The translations under genes and the position numbers were made by a program. A DNA stretch of 64,000 nt from positions 10,416,001-10,480,000 of the forward strand of contig NZ_CP085193.1 in assembly GCF_024298965.1 (NCBI RefSeq), given 5' to 3'. The stretch's first letter is position 1. Each line of letters starts with the position of its first letter. Source of the stretch: Streptomyces rapamycinicus NRRL 5491 (GTDB taxonomy: Bacteria > Actinomycetota > Actinomycetes > Streptomycetales > Streptomycetaceae). Below are positions 9,501 to 17,097 of this stretch, piece after piece. The notes under the pieces are model-generated. The model saw only the letters and a list, made by a program, of their open reading frames with translations, was not told the DNA's origin and made no database searches.

Positions 9501-9704
9501 CACGACTTCGTCACCGCACACGGCCTCGCCCCGGTGGACGCCCTGCGCGCCGCCCAGCTCTGGATGCTCAACCCGCGCCGCGAGCCCCCGCCCACCCTCC
9601 GCGGCGAACTCCGCGGCGAGGCCACCCGCACCGACCTCGACCACATCCACTTCTGGGCCGCCTTCACCCACCAGGGCAACCCGGCGGCCCGGGACACACG
9701 CTGA
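6543..9704 (+). CDS. CHAT domain protein with a large TPR-like N-terminal region
   Basis: From the GTG at 6543, 6 nt after GAGGAG, the product is 1053 residues. A Gly/Asp-rich stretch (about residues 8-30) leads into roughly 650 residues of helical repeats of TPR type. The C-terminal 350 residues form a CHAT domain, a caspase-like protease fold. The probable catalytic His887 lies in VVHICCHALAG and Cys940 in VLSACETDLS. CHAT proteins act as proteases; some are effectors in phage defence or cell-death pathways, but many stand-alone Streptomyces members have no known role. No cognate sensor gene sits beside it; the upstream PPOX gene ends 46 bp earlier. Confidence 0.88.
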   Translation: MYEERCHGDGNGDDGGGGDDGGGGNDGGGGHVGDALTAAVQGVLRWATDDVPRFTELLVWLYRAVDHPTNSPGEADAEVAALGLDRPGLAPLRELLTGLGSGEGDPRALAQDVHRGADVARRALRELPAHRPERPRIARLHAALLVWANLLVPGTMDFGELDEAMAEPGADPDDRPSGPGYVGLEERLATLVDAVRVSQTGDLAHLETSAARLREMIDTLSGDGERAATVRRSLAAGLAGRLHEVAVLGGSLQAADAALTMARELRAVYEDEGALPSLNTLTSVVFAAQHELALARRSGDSTVLPRLVEELTGLYAILPPDQENRFALAGVLAEVHQEQAARTQDPEQLRAAARYLREVVETDPRGLAPMLAPYFPAVRATALIQLIMIEPSRAAADEAVAEVHRIVEGPQPSPRQELRARYQLGRALLHTARHLDDPDLLDLCISELSRVRQLIAAGDGLPHTADALTQLSEAHWLRRDRGGPRATADREAALAARGEALVRVSADVLLQLGSEDGLSVARFGSAQALWLAYWTTVCGRPGDAVNALELGRALVLRAAAASRGIPELLEARGHPELARQWRAEVATDMTQSDTTAAPPGGAAGQRIPGTLRRRALEALGAGSGADAWRLLGPPDLPALRAGLTASGTDALVYLVPGQRPGMPGFALVVRPDTATDADGAQPAVLKLPLLTPGSPPLERYLDVTARRTGAAGATAEPGRQTEWDGQWEAALRELCDWAWPAAMGPVLAAVGPLHQPPRIVLVPCGPLGAVAWHAARTPYGTNGREHRYACEEAVLSYAPSGAEFLRAAPRDRLPTTAGQVLVADPELSLVWAEIEAEALHTACYPDGLRYGEFPTADVSDAPGTPEDVLDALPGGGSPAAVVHICCHALAGPDPTRSALWLAAPPTGPEEAGRLTVARILDAAATEQPGGAGPLVVLSACETDLSTRDHDEALTLSTALVARGAADVIGSRWAVNDAPTALMMAVFHDFVTAHGLAPVDALRAAQLWMLNPRREPPPTLRGELRGEATRTDLDHIHFWAAFTHQGNPAARDTR
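6576..6629 (+). repeat. 18-bp tandem repeat, three copies, coding for Gly-Asp-Asp-Gly-Gly-Gly
   Basis: Three head-to-tail units of GGCGATGACGGTGGCGGT occur, the third with one base change (Asp to Asn). They lie in frame near the start of the CHAT protein and give an acidic, flexible N-terminal spacer. Copy number of such a unit could vary by slippage. Confidence 0.85.
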
Positions 9705-9716
9705 TCCCGGCCCGAG

Positions 9717-9732
9717 CCCTCCGGCCGGAGGG
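9717..9732. terminator. Palindrome between convergent genes
   Basis: CCCTCCGGCCGGAGGG is a perfect 16-bp palindrome in the 35-bp gap between the CHAT gene and the convergent gene ending at 9740. It probably serves as a small two-way terminator. Confidence 0.4.
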
Positions 9733-9739
9733 CGCAGGG

Positions 9740-10396
9740 CTATCCGAGGACGAGCGGGAGCTTCGCGGCCAGGTCGCCCAGGTCGGCCCGCTCCTCGGCG
9801 GTCGGGGCCCGTCGCCCGGTGCCGACCAGCAGCGTGTCCCTGTCGGACCACGACGCGGGGAACGCCGCCCCGGCGATCCTCTCCAGCATCTCGCGCGCCC
9901 CGGCGAGGCTCTCGGCGGGAGGGTCCGCCGCGCCCGGGACGTGGGCGATCAGGTCGAGATGGTGCAGGGTCCACTCCATGACGTACGCGGAGAGGTAGTC
10001 GGCCGCGGTGAGCACCACATCGCGGGTGCCGACCCGGAGGGCCGGGTCGGCGAGCCCGGCCGCGCGCCCGGCGGCGGAGCCCACGTCGTCGAGGTGGAAC
10101 TTCAGCAGCCCCGGGTCCTCGTACGCGGCGGCCAGCCGGACGATCAGCGCGTCGAGCGGGTCGTCGCCGGTCGGCGGCGTGTCGGCCACTTCCCAGTAGG
10201 TCACCGCGTCGCGCGTCGGCTCCGCGTCGCTGGGGGTCACCAGGGTGATCAGGACGTCCTGGGCGTCGATGACCAGGTGGCACACCAGGTCCCGGACGAG
10301 CCAGCCGGCACAGCCGGAAGGCCGTGCGAAGTCCTCGTCCGGGAGCTCGGCGACCGCCGTGCGCAATGCCGTCCACGAGCGTGAGAAGAGATCCAC
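9740..10396 (-). CDS. Maleylpyruvate isomerase N-terminal / mycothiol-dependent-type protein
   Basis: The 218-residue protein matches the DinB-like four-helix family found in actinobacteria (maleylpyruvate isomerase N-terminal domain). The N-terminal pattern is SRSWTALRTAVAELPDEDF then GWLVRDLVCHLVIDAQD. His in VCHLV and WTLHHLDLIAH are plausible metal ligands. Members include mycothiol-dependent isomerases and transferases, but most are uncharacterised. It is monocistronic and convergent with the CHAT gene. Confidence 0.75.
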   Translation of the reverse strand: MDLFSRSWTALRTAVAELPDEDFARPSGCAGWLVRDLVCHLVIDAQDVLITLVTPSDAEPTRDAVTYWEVADTPPTGDDPLDALIVRLAAAYEDPGLLKFHLDDVGSAAGRAAGLADPALRVGTRDVVLTAADYLSAYVMEWTLHHLDLIAHVPGAADPPAESLAGAREMLERIAGAAFPASWSDRDTLLVGTGRRAPTAEERADLGDLAAKLPLVLG

Positions 10397-10519
10397 GGCC
10401 GCAAGCTAGCAGCGCGCGGCCCGCCGGGCGACCGATTTCTTCCACCACCCCCGGCGAACGCCCAACCCGAACCCGGGAGTGGGGGATTGGTGGGAGCCGA
10501 TGTCGTCGGCCCCGGCCCG

Positions 10520-10984
10520 TCATGTGTCGTAGTGGCGGACGTCGTCGAGGTATTCGCGCGCCCGCTCCTGGACCAGCGGGGGCAGTTCACCGGCTGCCAG
10601 GTCCGCGAAGGTGGTCTTCTCCAGCACCTGCCGCAGACTCGCCCGCACCGCGCGCCACACATCGGGCAGCACGGCCGCCGCTCCGGGGTACTCCAGACCG
10701 CTGAGGCCCACGTCCCGTACGTTGGCCAGCGGGCCGTCGATGGCGCGGATCGCGTCGGCGAGGGTGATCTCCTCCGCCGGGCGCGCCAGCAGATATCCGC
10801 CTTCCGGTCCCCGCACACTGCGCACCAGATGGGCCAGGCGCAGCTCGCGCAGGATGCCGAAGAGGAAACGCAGGGGAATGTCCTGCCGGGTCGCCACCTG
10901 CTCGGCGGTCAGGGGCGAGCCCTCCGCGGCCGCCAGTTCGGCCATCGCCCGGACGGCATAGTCCGACTTGGCTGTGATCCGCAC
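10520..10984 (-). CDS. Rrf2 family transcriptional regulator
   Basis: The 154-residue protein starts with the Rrf2 winged-helix pattern (MRITAKSDYAVRAMAELA; EQVATRQDIPLRFLFGILRE; VRSVRGPEGGYLLARP). Family members such as NsrR, IscR and CymR sense nitric oxide, Fe-S status or cysteine. The Fe-S ligand cysteines are absent: there is no Cys in the predicted sensor region, so it is probably not a cluster-binding member. It is divergent from the flavoprotein-TPR gene at 11200 and likely controls it through the inverted repeats between them. Confidence 0.9.
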   Translation of the reverse strand: MRITAKSDYAVRAMAELAAAEGSPLTAEQVATRQDIPLRFLFGILRELRLAHLVRSVRGPEGGYLLARPAEEITLADAIRAIDGPLANVRDVGLSGLEYPGAAAVLPDVWRAVRASLRQVLEKTTFADLAAGELPPLVQERAREYLDDVRHYDT

Positions 10985-11090
10985 CAGCGCAAGTTATCAC
11001 GCACGTCCGTTTCATGGGGCCGGGCCCCATACCACCGGCTTGGGCATCCGCCCTGGTGGCGGTCAAGGTCGGCGCGTTGTTCCGCCATGA

Positions 11091-11120
11091 GTTCACCAAG
11101 TTCATTGAATCGGTGAACTT
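11091..11120. promoter_or_regulatory. Nested inverted repeats, probable Rrf2 operator
   Basis: GTTCACC (11091-11097) pairs with GGTGAAC (11112-11118), and within it AAGTTCA (11098-11104) pairs with TGAACTT (11114-11120). This AT-richer patch stands out in the 215-bp divergent promoter region of the Rrf2 gene and the flavoprotein gene. That the Rrf2 protein binds it is inferred from position. Confidence 0.5.
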
Positions 11121-11199
11121 TGATGGCTACGGTACCGGTTGCGTGAGCGGGGCATCGGTTCCGCTCCGCCACCGGTTCCGGGGAAGCAGGAGGTATCAC

Positions 11200-13962
11200 A
11201 TGTCATCGCCAGAGCCGTGTAGCACGTCAGGGCCGGGTACGAGGACCGTCGCCGTCGTGGGGGCGGGGGCCGCCGGCGCGCTGGTGGCGATCCAGCTCTG
11301 CGAGACGGCGGCACGCCGCCGTGTCCCGTTCCAACTCCTGCTGATCGACCCCGCCCCGGAGGCCGGTCGCGGCATCGCCTACTCCACCCTCGACCCGCGC
11401 CACCGCCTCAATGTCCCGGCGGGCAGGATGAGCTGCTACCCCGACGACCCCGGACACTTCGTACGATGGCTGTGCCACCACGGTGAACCGGGCGTGCGGA
11501 GCGGCGACTTCGCGGAGCGCTACCGCTACGGCGCCTACCTCGCCGACACCCTCGGCCGGGCCATCATGGCCGCCCAGGGCGTCGTCACCGTCCGCCGGCT
11601 GCGCACCCGGGCCACCGGCTGCCACTGGACCACCCTCCCCGGCGGCGGGGAACCGCGGGCCCGGCTGGAACTCGCCGACGGCCGTACCGTCGAGGCGCAC
11701 CGCGTGGTGCTGGCCACCGGTCCGTCCCGCGCCACCTCCGCGTGGGCCCCCGAGGACCTGCGGGGCAATGACCGCTTCATCGCCGACCCCTGGGCGCCGG
11801 GCGCCCTGGACGCCGCCCTCCAGGACGGGCGGAAGGAGGATGTACTCCTCGTCGGCACCGGGCTGACCTCGGTGGACATCGCCATGACGCTCGACCGCCC
11901 CGGCCGCACGGTGCACAGCGTGTCCCGTGGCGGAAGGCTGCCGCAGGCGCACGCGGTGGACCCGCTGCCCGCCGCCACGTGCGCGACCCCACTGCACGGC
12001 CTTTCCCTGGCCGCGCTGCGGGCCGCGGTGCGTCGGCACATCGGCCGCGTCATCCGCGACCACGGCGACTGGCGGCCCGCGGTGGACGGGCTGCGCCCGG
12101 TCACGGCCGAGATCTGGGCGTCGATGTCCACCGCGGAACGGGCCGAGTTCGTGGCGCGGGACGGCTCGTTGTGGAACACCCACCGCCACCGCATGCCCCC
12201 GGCCACCGCCGAGGCGGTCGGGCGCATGCGCCGCACCCGGCGGATGCGGACCTACCAGGGGCGGCTCGGCTCCGCCACGGCCCGGCCGGACGGCTCCCTG
12301 ACCGTGTCCCTCACCACCGCCGACGGCCCGCGCACGCTGCCCGTCGGCTGGGTGGTGGACTGTACGGGGCCGGGTCTGCGGCTCTCCGGTACGGCCGACC
12401 CGCTGTGGCGGAGCCTGCTCGACCAGGGCGCCGCGCTGCCCGGCCCGCTGAGCATGGGCGTCGCCACCGACCACGGACGGCTGTGTGGCGCGGACGGCGG
12501 CACCGCACGCCCCCTGTGGACCCTCGGCGCGCCCCGCCGTGGCGAGTTGTGGGAGACCACCGCCATCCCGGAGATCCGGGCACAGGCCGCCACCGTCGCC
12601 GCGGCCGTCCTCGACCCGTGGACGGCCCCCGCGGCCCCCGCCACCGGCGGCCCCGCCCGGCGCCGGACGCGTCGGCCCACGGACACCTCGGGCTTCCCCC
12701 TCAGCACCCACGCGGCCGCCGCCACCGCCTACCGCCTCGGCGTGGACCGGCTGCTGAAGGTCCGGACCGGGGCCGCGCAGGCGCTCCGCCGCTCCGTGGC
12801 GCTCGACCCCGGATTCGCCCTCGGCCACGCCGCGCTCGCGCTCATCGGCCATGAGTGCGGGGCCGATGTGGATGTCTCCCGTGCCCTGGCCGACGCCCGG
12901 CGCGCGGTGCGCGAGCGCGCCGACGACCACGAACGCTCCCTCGTGGACGTCGTCTCCCGGCGCGTCCTGCACCCGCCCGCGGACGGTGACGCCGCCCTGC
13001 TGCGCCACCTGGAGGAGTACCCGGGTGACGCGCTGGCGCTCGCCGTCGCCGTGCCCACCATCGCCTTCTCCGGTCTGCGCGACCTCGACGGCAGCACCGC
13101 GCTCCGCGTGGTCGAGCACACCGCCCCGGCGCACGGGGAAGGCTGGTTCCACACCTCCCTGCTCGCCTTCGTGCGCCAGGAGCAGGGGCGTTACGACGAG
13201 GCCGGAGTCCTGGCCGAGCGGGCCCTGGCCGACGAACCCGCCTCCGGCCACGCCATGCACGCCCTCGCCCATGTGCACTACGAGTCCGGCGACCACCGGG
13301 CGGGCCGTGAGCGACTTCAGCGATGGCTGGCCCACCGGGGCCGCGGCGGAACACACCGCGCCCACTTCTCCTGGCACGCCGCCCTGCACGAACTCGCCCT
13401 CGAGGACACCGCGGCGGTCCGCCGCCGGTGGGCCGAGCAGTTGTCGCCGGGGAAGGTGTACGGGGTACGCGCCCTGGTCGACTCCGGCTCCCTGCTGTGG
13501 CGCGCCCGGCTGGCGGGCGCGTGGCAGGGCCCGTTCCCGATCGGCGATGTGCTGGACACGGCGCCCGCCGACGTCCTGGAGCGTCCGGCCACCGCGTTCG
13601 TCGCCCTGCACTCCGCCATCGCCCTCACCGCCGCGGACGACCTGCCGGGACTGCGGCGGCTGCGGGTCCACGCCCTGCGCGCCGACGAGGTGCAGCGACG
13701 TGTCATCGCTCCGCTGTGCGCGGCGTTCGAGGACATCCTGGAAGAGCGCTGGGCCGACGCGGCACGCGGATTGGAGCGCCTGCTGCCACGGCTCCCCGGC
13801 GTGGGCGGCAGTGCCGCACAGCGCGAGGTCGTGGAGGAGGCACTGCTGTACGCGCTGGTGTCCGCGGGCCGGTGCGAGGCGGCCCGGGACCGCCTGGAGG
13901 AGCGGCTGGACCGCCGTTCCTCTCCCCACGACCGGCGGCGGCTGACGGCCCTCTCGGTCTGA
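11200..13962 (+). CDS. FAD/NAD(P)-binding oxidoreductase fused to a TPR (TTC38-like) domain
   Basis: The 920-residue product starts at the ATG 7 nt after AGGAGG. Residues 10-480 are an FAD/NAD(P)-binding module of the NAD_binding_9 type. It shows the dinucleotide motif VVGAGAAGALVA (from residue 20), the family signature HRLNVPAGRMSCYPDDPGHF, and a second nucleotide motif LLVGTGLTSVDIAMTL. From about residue 500 to the end there are helical repeats resembling the TTC38 family (ALDPGFALGHAALALIGHE; LLAFVRQEQGRYDEAGVLAE). Each half is a recognised family on its own; finding them joined is unusual. The frame is open and codon use is even through the joint, so this is not a sequencing artefact of two genes. 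Substrate unknown. A divergent Rrf2 regulator suggests redox or sulfur control. Confidence 0.85.
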   Translation: MSSPEPCSTSGPGTRTVAVVGAGAAGALVAIQLCETAARRRVPFQLLLIDPAPEAGRGIAYSTLDPRHRLNVPAGRMSCYPDDPGHFVRWLCHHGEPGVRSGDFAERYRYGAYLADTLGRAIMAAQGVVTVRRLRTRATGCHWTTLPGGGEPRARLELADGRTVEAHRVVLATGPSRATSAWAPEDLRGNDRFIADPWAPGALDAALQDGRKEDVLLVGTGLTSVDIAMTLDRPGRTVHSVSRGGRLPQAHAVDPLPAATCATPLHGLSLAALRAAVRRHIGRVIRDHGDWRPAVDGLRPVTAEIWASMSTAERAEFVARDGSLWNTHRHRMPPATAEAVGRMRRTRRMRTYQGRLGSATARPDGSLTVSLTTADGPRTLPVGWVVDCTGPGLRLSGTADPLWRSLLDQGAALPGPLSMGVATDHGRLCGADGGTARPLWTLGAPRRGELWETTAIPEIRAQAATVAAAVLDPWTAPAAPATGGPARRRTRRPTDTSGFPLSTHAAAATAYRLGVDRLLKVRTGAAQALRRSVALDPGFALGHAALALIGHECGADVDVSRALADARRAVRERADDHERSLVDVVSRRVLHPPADGDAALLRHLEEYPGDALALAVAVPTIAFSGLRDLDGSTALRVVEHTAPAHGEGWFHTSLLAFVRQEQGRYDEAGVLAERALADEPASGHAMHALAHVHYESGDHRAGRERLQRWLAHRGRGGTHRAHFSWHAALHELALEDTAAVRRRWAEQLSPGKVYGVRALVDSGSLLWRARLAGAWQGPFPIGDVLDTAPADVLERPATAFVALHSAIALTAADDLPGLRRLRVHALRADEVQRRVIAPLCAAFEDILEERWADAARGLERLLPRLPGVGGSAAQREVVEEALLYALVSAGRCEAARDRLEERLDRRSSPHDRRRLTALSV

Positions 13963-13987
13963 CCGCCCGCCGTACCGACTGTCGCGC

Positions 13988-14015
13988 GCCCCGGCCCGGA
14001 TTTCCGGGCCGGGGC
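13988..14015 (+). terminator. Stem-loop terminator after the flavoprotein-TPR gene
   Basis: A 12-bp GC-only stem (13988-13999 with 14004-14015) and a 4-nt ATTT loop lie 26 bp after the stop codon. Confidence 0.65.
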
Positions 14016-14036
14016 GGTGACATGTGCGGGGACGAC

Positions 14037-14052
14037 AGTGGACCAGACCACT
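14037..14052. promoter_or_regulatory. DasR-type operator (dre), distal copy
   Basis: AGTGGACCAGACCACT matches the dre consensus AGTGGTCTAGACCACT at 14 of 16 positions. It lies about 185 bp before the LPMO start. DasR is the GntR regulator that senses glucosamine phosphates and controls chitin use in Streptomyces. Confidence 0.55.
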
Positions 14053-14087
14053 TCCGTCACATGTCTTGACCGTGAACGGACAGACGG

Positions 14088-14103
14088 TATGGTCTAGACC
14101 TAG
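14088..14103. promoter_or_regulatory. DasR-type operator (dre), proximal copy
   Basis: The core GGTCTAGACC is the perfect centre of the dre palindrome, flanked by TAT and TAG. It lies 36 bp downstream of the distal copy and 133 bp before the LPMO start. Confidence 0.65.
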
Positions 14104-14236
14104 TGCGGCGCTGAGTCACGGCCGCCCCTTGCGGCCCATGAAGCGTTCCGTGCAGCCACCCCCCACATCCCCCCACATCCCCACCTTCGGCAAGGACTTC
14201 CCGTCTGGCGTGGGGCCTCGCCGTGAAGGAGTTGGC

Positions 14237-14755
14237 ATGAACATGAAACGAAAGTTGGCGGTTGTCGTCGGCGCGGGGATAGCCCCCATGATCGCTCTGA
14301 GTCTCCCCGCGAGCGAGGCCAGCGCGCACGGCTACATCTCCACCCCGCCGAGCCGCCAGGCCCAGTGCGCGGCCGGGACCGTGGCCTGCGGCGACATCAA
14401 GTACGAACCGCAGAGCGTCGAAGGCCCCAAGGGGCTGACGAGCTGCAGCGGCGGCAATGCGAAGTTCGGCGAACTCGACGACGACAACAAGGGCTGGGCG
14501 GTCACGCCCATCCCGTCCAAGGCCGACTTCACCTGGAAACTGACCGCGCGGCACGCGACCAACACCTGGCAGTACTTCGTGGGTGGCCAGAAGGTCGCGG
14601 AGGTCAACGACGGCGGGGCGCAGCCGGGCGAGACCGTCACCCATCAGGTGGACTTCGGCGGCCTGAAGGGCAAGCAGAAGGTTCTCGCGGTCTGGAACAT
14701 CGCGGACACCGCCAACGCCTTCTACGCCTGCATCGATGTGAACATCGGCGGCTGA
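14237..14755 (+). CDS. Secreted AA10 lytic polysaccharide monooxygenase (chitin-binding type)
   Basis: The 172-residue precursor has a Sec signal ending ASEASA, so the mature protein begins with His31 (HGYISTPPSR). That His is the first ligand of the copper histidine brace. The second is His106 in LTARHATNTW, and the axial Phe is in NAFYACIDV. The mature enzyme is only about 142 residues, at the small end of the family, with no extra binding module. AA10 enzymes cut chitin, and sometimes cellulose or xylan, oxidatively. Two upstream DasR boxes argue for chitin. The ATG follows GAAGGAG; a second in-frame ATG is two codons on. Confidence 0.93.
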   Translation: MNMKRKLAVVVGAGIAPMIALSLPASEASAHGYISTPPSRQAQCAAGTVACGDIKYEPQSVEGPKGLTSCSGGNAKFGELDDDNKGWAVTPIPSKADFTWKLTARHATNTWQYFVGGQKVAEVNDGGAQPGETVTHQVDFGGLKGKQKVLAVWNIADTANAFYACIDVNIGG

Positions 14756-14801
14756 ACGCGGGCGGGTGAACGCGGACGGTTCGAACATCCGCGGTTGAAC
14801 A

Positions 14802-14838
14802 CCGAAGGCCGGTCGCCTCTGGGGCGGCCGGCCTTCGG
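14802..14838 (+). terminator. Stem-loop terminator after the LPMO gene
   Basis: An 11-bp stem (14802-14812 with 14828-14838) is extended inward by CGCC/GGCG after one mismatch. It lies between the convergent LPMO and DUF418 genes. Confidence 0.65.
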
Positions 14839-14871
14839 CGTCGCCGTGTGCGCGATGCGCGTGGCGCTCGG

Positions 14872-16095
14872 CTACCGGGGGCCGTAGGTAAGTCTGCGCA
14901 GCAGCTTTTCGGCGGGCCCCGGAAGCGAACGGCGCTGCAGGAGATGGGCCCCGGTCACCGTGGCGAGCCAGACCAGGACGGCGCTCAGGCAGGCGGTGAG
15001 CGTCGGGCTGCCGGTCCGCTCTCCGAGCGCGAGCGCGAAGGGGGAGAGCAGTACCACCCACGCGAGGGACTGGAACAGATAGCCGCTCAGCGACCGCTGG
15101 CCGAGCGCCGCCAGCGCCTCCGCGGGGAGCCTCCGCCGCGAGGTGGAGCGGGCCTTCGACAGGCGCAGGGCGAGGAGCCCGAAGAGCGCCACATATCCCG
15201 GGCCGCCGAACTGGCCGCTCACTTCGTACAGGCTCAGGAACGCGTCCGCGGTGGCGTCGTCGACGTGCACGAATCCGCCGCTGACCAGGCCGATCGGCAC
15301 CCCGCCCGCGAAGGCCGTGCCGAGCCCGACCACAGCGGTGCGGACCAGCAGCCGCCGGTGGCGGGCCGGGTCCTCCAGGATGCCGCGCCGCGCGGCCCAC
15401 GCACCCAGCCAGACGATCACGACGATCCCCAGCGCGGTCAGTGTGTGGATCGGCCACTCGCCGAGCCGGTCGGCCACGGAGGTGAGGTAGTCGGGGGCCG
15501 TGAGTGAGTCGACATCGTCCGTCGGCACGGCGGCGGACCCCGGGCCGCCGTGCGTGGCGCGGTACCCGGCCACGGCCGCCAGGGCGGCGGCGTACACCAC
15601 CGTGCACCCCCACAGCCACAGCACGACGCGGTGCACACGTTCGCCCCGGCGCAGGAGCAGCAGGGTGAAGGCGATGCCGACGATGCCGTAAGCCCCCAGG
15701 AAATCACCGAAGTTGAGCAGTGCGGCATGGACGAGGCCGAAGGCGATGAGCCATGCGTTGCGCTTCAGCAGCACCGAGCGGGCCGCGCCGGGCCCGGAGC
15801 CCTCCGCGTCCTGTCTGCGGGTGAGCTGCACCAGCCCGTAGCCGAACATCACGGCGAACATCGGATAGGCGCGGGCGTGCACGAAGACGAACATGGCGAG
15901 GTTGAACGGGCGTTCCCAGCCGTGTGGCGACGCCTCGGCGCCCGGCTGGTTGCCGAAGGTGGCCACCGCGGCGTTCGCGAGCGCGATGAACAGCAGCATG
16001 GTGCCCCGCGCCAGATCGGGGGCCAGGGCCCGTTCGCTCCGGCGGACGGGGCCCCGTGCGGGGCCCGGGGCATGGGACTGCGTTATGGCTGTCAC
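14872..16095 (-). CDS. DUF418 family integral membrane protein
   Basis: About 407 residues from the GTG at 16095, preceded by GGAGAGAG; an in-frame ATG at 16143 would add 16 residues. The family opening RRSERALAPDLARGTMLLFIALANAA is followed by eight or more hydrophobic segments. The conserved DUF418 C-terminal region appears as SLSGYLFQSLAWVVLL. The function of DUF418 proteins is unknown; they are often induced by envelope stress or drugs. It is divergent from a TetR regulator, with an inverted-repeat site between them. Confidence 0.85.
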   Translation of the reverse strand: MTAITQSHAPGPARGPVRRSERALAPDLARGTMLLFIALANAAVATFGNQPGAEASPHGWERPFNLAMFVFVHARAYPMFAVMFGYGLVQLTRRQDAEGSGPGAARSVLLKRNAWLIAFGLVHAALLNFGDFLGAYGIVGIAFTLLLLRRGERVHRVVLWLWGCTVVYAAALAAVAGYRATHGGPGSAAVPTDDVDSLTAPDYLTSVADRLGEWPIHTLTALGIVVIVWLGAWAARRGILEDPARHRRLLVRTAVVGLGTAFAGGVPIGLVSGGFVHVDDATADAFLSLYEVSGQFGGPGYVALFGLLALRLSKARSTSRRRLPAEALAALGQRSLSGYLFQSLAWVVLLSPFALALGERTGSPTLTACLSAVLVWLATVTGAHLLQRRSLPGPAEKLLRRLTYGPR

Positions 16096-16165
16096 CTGGA
16101 TCTCTCTCCGTCCTGACATGAGGGCCCAGCGGGCAAGGGGCATGGGCGGGCCCTCGGCATCCGGG

Positions 16166-16202
16166 CTTAGTATAAGTCATAATCTATATGGCAGATACTA
16201 AG
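16166..16202. promoter_or_regulatory. Inverted repeat between DUF418 and TetR genes
   Basis: CTTAGTAT (16166-16173) and ATACTAAG (16195-16202) are perfect inverted arms around an AT-rich 21-bp centre. The patch is markedly AT-rich for this genome and is probably the overlapping promoters and operator of the TetR regulator. Confidence 0.5.
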
Positions 16203-16259
16203 TAGCGGTAGGCCATGATGTACCTGGTGAGCAACCGAGGTACGAGAAGGAGAAGCGCC

Positions 16260-17048
16260 ATGTCGGCCGAGCAGGAGGAGGCGCCCGCCGAGCTGGCCCG
16301 GCTGTGGAGGCTCCCGGTCCCGGCCTCGGGCCTCGGCCGGCCCGCCGCGCTCGACACCGAGCGCGTGGTGCGGACGGGGGTGGAACTGGCGGACCACGAC
16401 GGGCTGGCGGGCGCGACGCTGCCGAAGATCGCGAAAGAGCTGGGCGTCTCCCCGATGTCCCTCTACCGCCATGTGGGATCCAAGGACGAGCTCCTCGTCC
16501 TCATGCGGGACCTGGCGCTCGGCTCTCCGCCCGAGGTCGAGACCGCGCCGGACCGGTGGCGCGAGGGGCTACGGCAGTGGACCGTCGCCCAGCGGCTGGT
16601 CCACCACGACCGCCCCTGGCTCCCCCGCCTCCCCGTCGCGGGGCCGCCGACGGGGCCTCATGAGATCGCCTGGATGGAGGCGGGCCTGAGCGCGCTGAGC
16701 GGCACGGAGCTGGACTGGGCCGCGAAGGTCGGCAGTCTGACCCTGCTCAGCGGCTATGTGCGGCACGCCTCCCTGCTGTCCCAGGAACACGCGCAGGGCA
16801 GGAGCGAAACAGGACTGAGCCAGGAGGAGACCGAGCGGGCCTACGGCAGGACCCTGGCGCGGCTCATCACCCCGGACCGCTTTCCGCAGGTGGCGCTGTT
16901 GTTCTCGTCGGGCCTGTTCGAGGCGGCGCCCGACGGGGCGTACGACGATCCGGCGACCGACCATGACTTCGTCTTCGGCCTCGAACGCGTCCTCGACGGG
17001 ATCGCCGTGGCCGTCGACCGCGCGCGGACGGGCACGGGGACGGGCTAG
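16260..17048 (+). CDS. TetR family transcriptional regulator
   Basis: The 262-residue protein from the ATG at 16260 follows GAGAAGGAGAAG; upstream in-frame codons read through the promoter. The HTH occupies about residues 35-80 (ATLPKIAKELGVSPMSLYRH, then VGSKDELL). The C-terminal half fits the TetR_C_1 drug-sensor-like domain. It probably represses itself and the divergent DUF418 membrane protein. Confidence 0.9.
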   Translation: MSAEQEEAPAELARLWRLPVPASGLGRPAALDTERVVRTGVELADHDGLAGATLPKIAKELGVSPMSLYRHVGSKDELLVLMRDLALGSPPEVETAPDRWREGLRQWTVAQRLVHHDRPWLPRLPVAGPPTGPHEIAWMEAGLSALSGTELDWAAKVGSLTLLSGYVRHASLLSQEHAQGRSETGLSQEETERAYGRTLARLITPDRFPQVALLFSSGLFEAAPDGAYDDPATDHDFVFGLERVLDGIAVAVDRARTGTGTG

Positions 17049-17097
17049 AACGGGACGGGGCAGGGGGCGATGACGTCACGCGAGGCCACGGAGAGGG

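Noticed and set aside
11227..13929. Open frame of 900 codons antisense to the flavoprotein-TPR gene
   Set aside because: No motifs, Gly/Gln-rich composition, and the plus strand has full dinucleotide-binding motifs.
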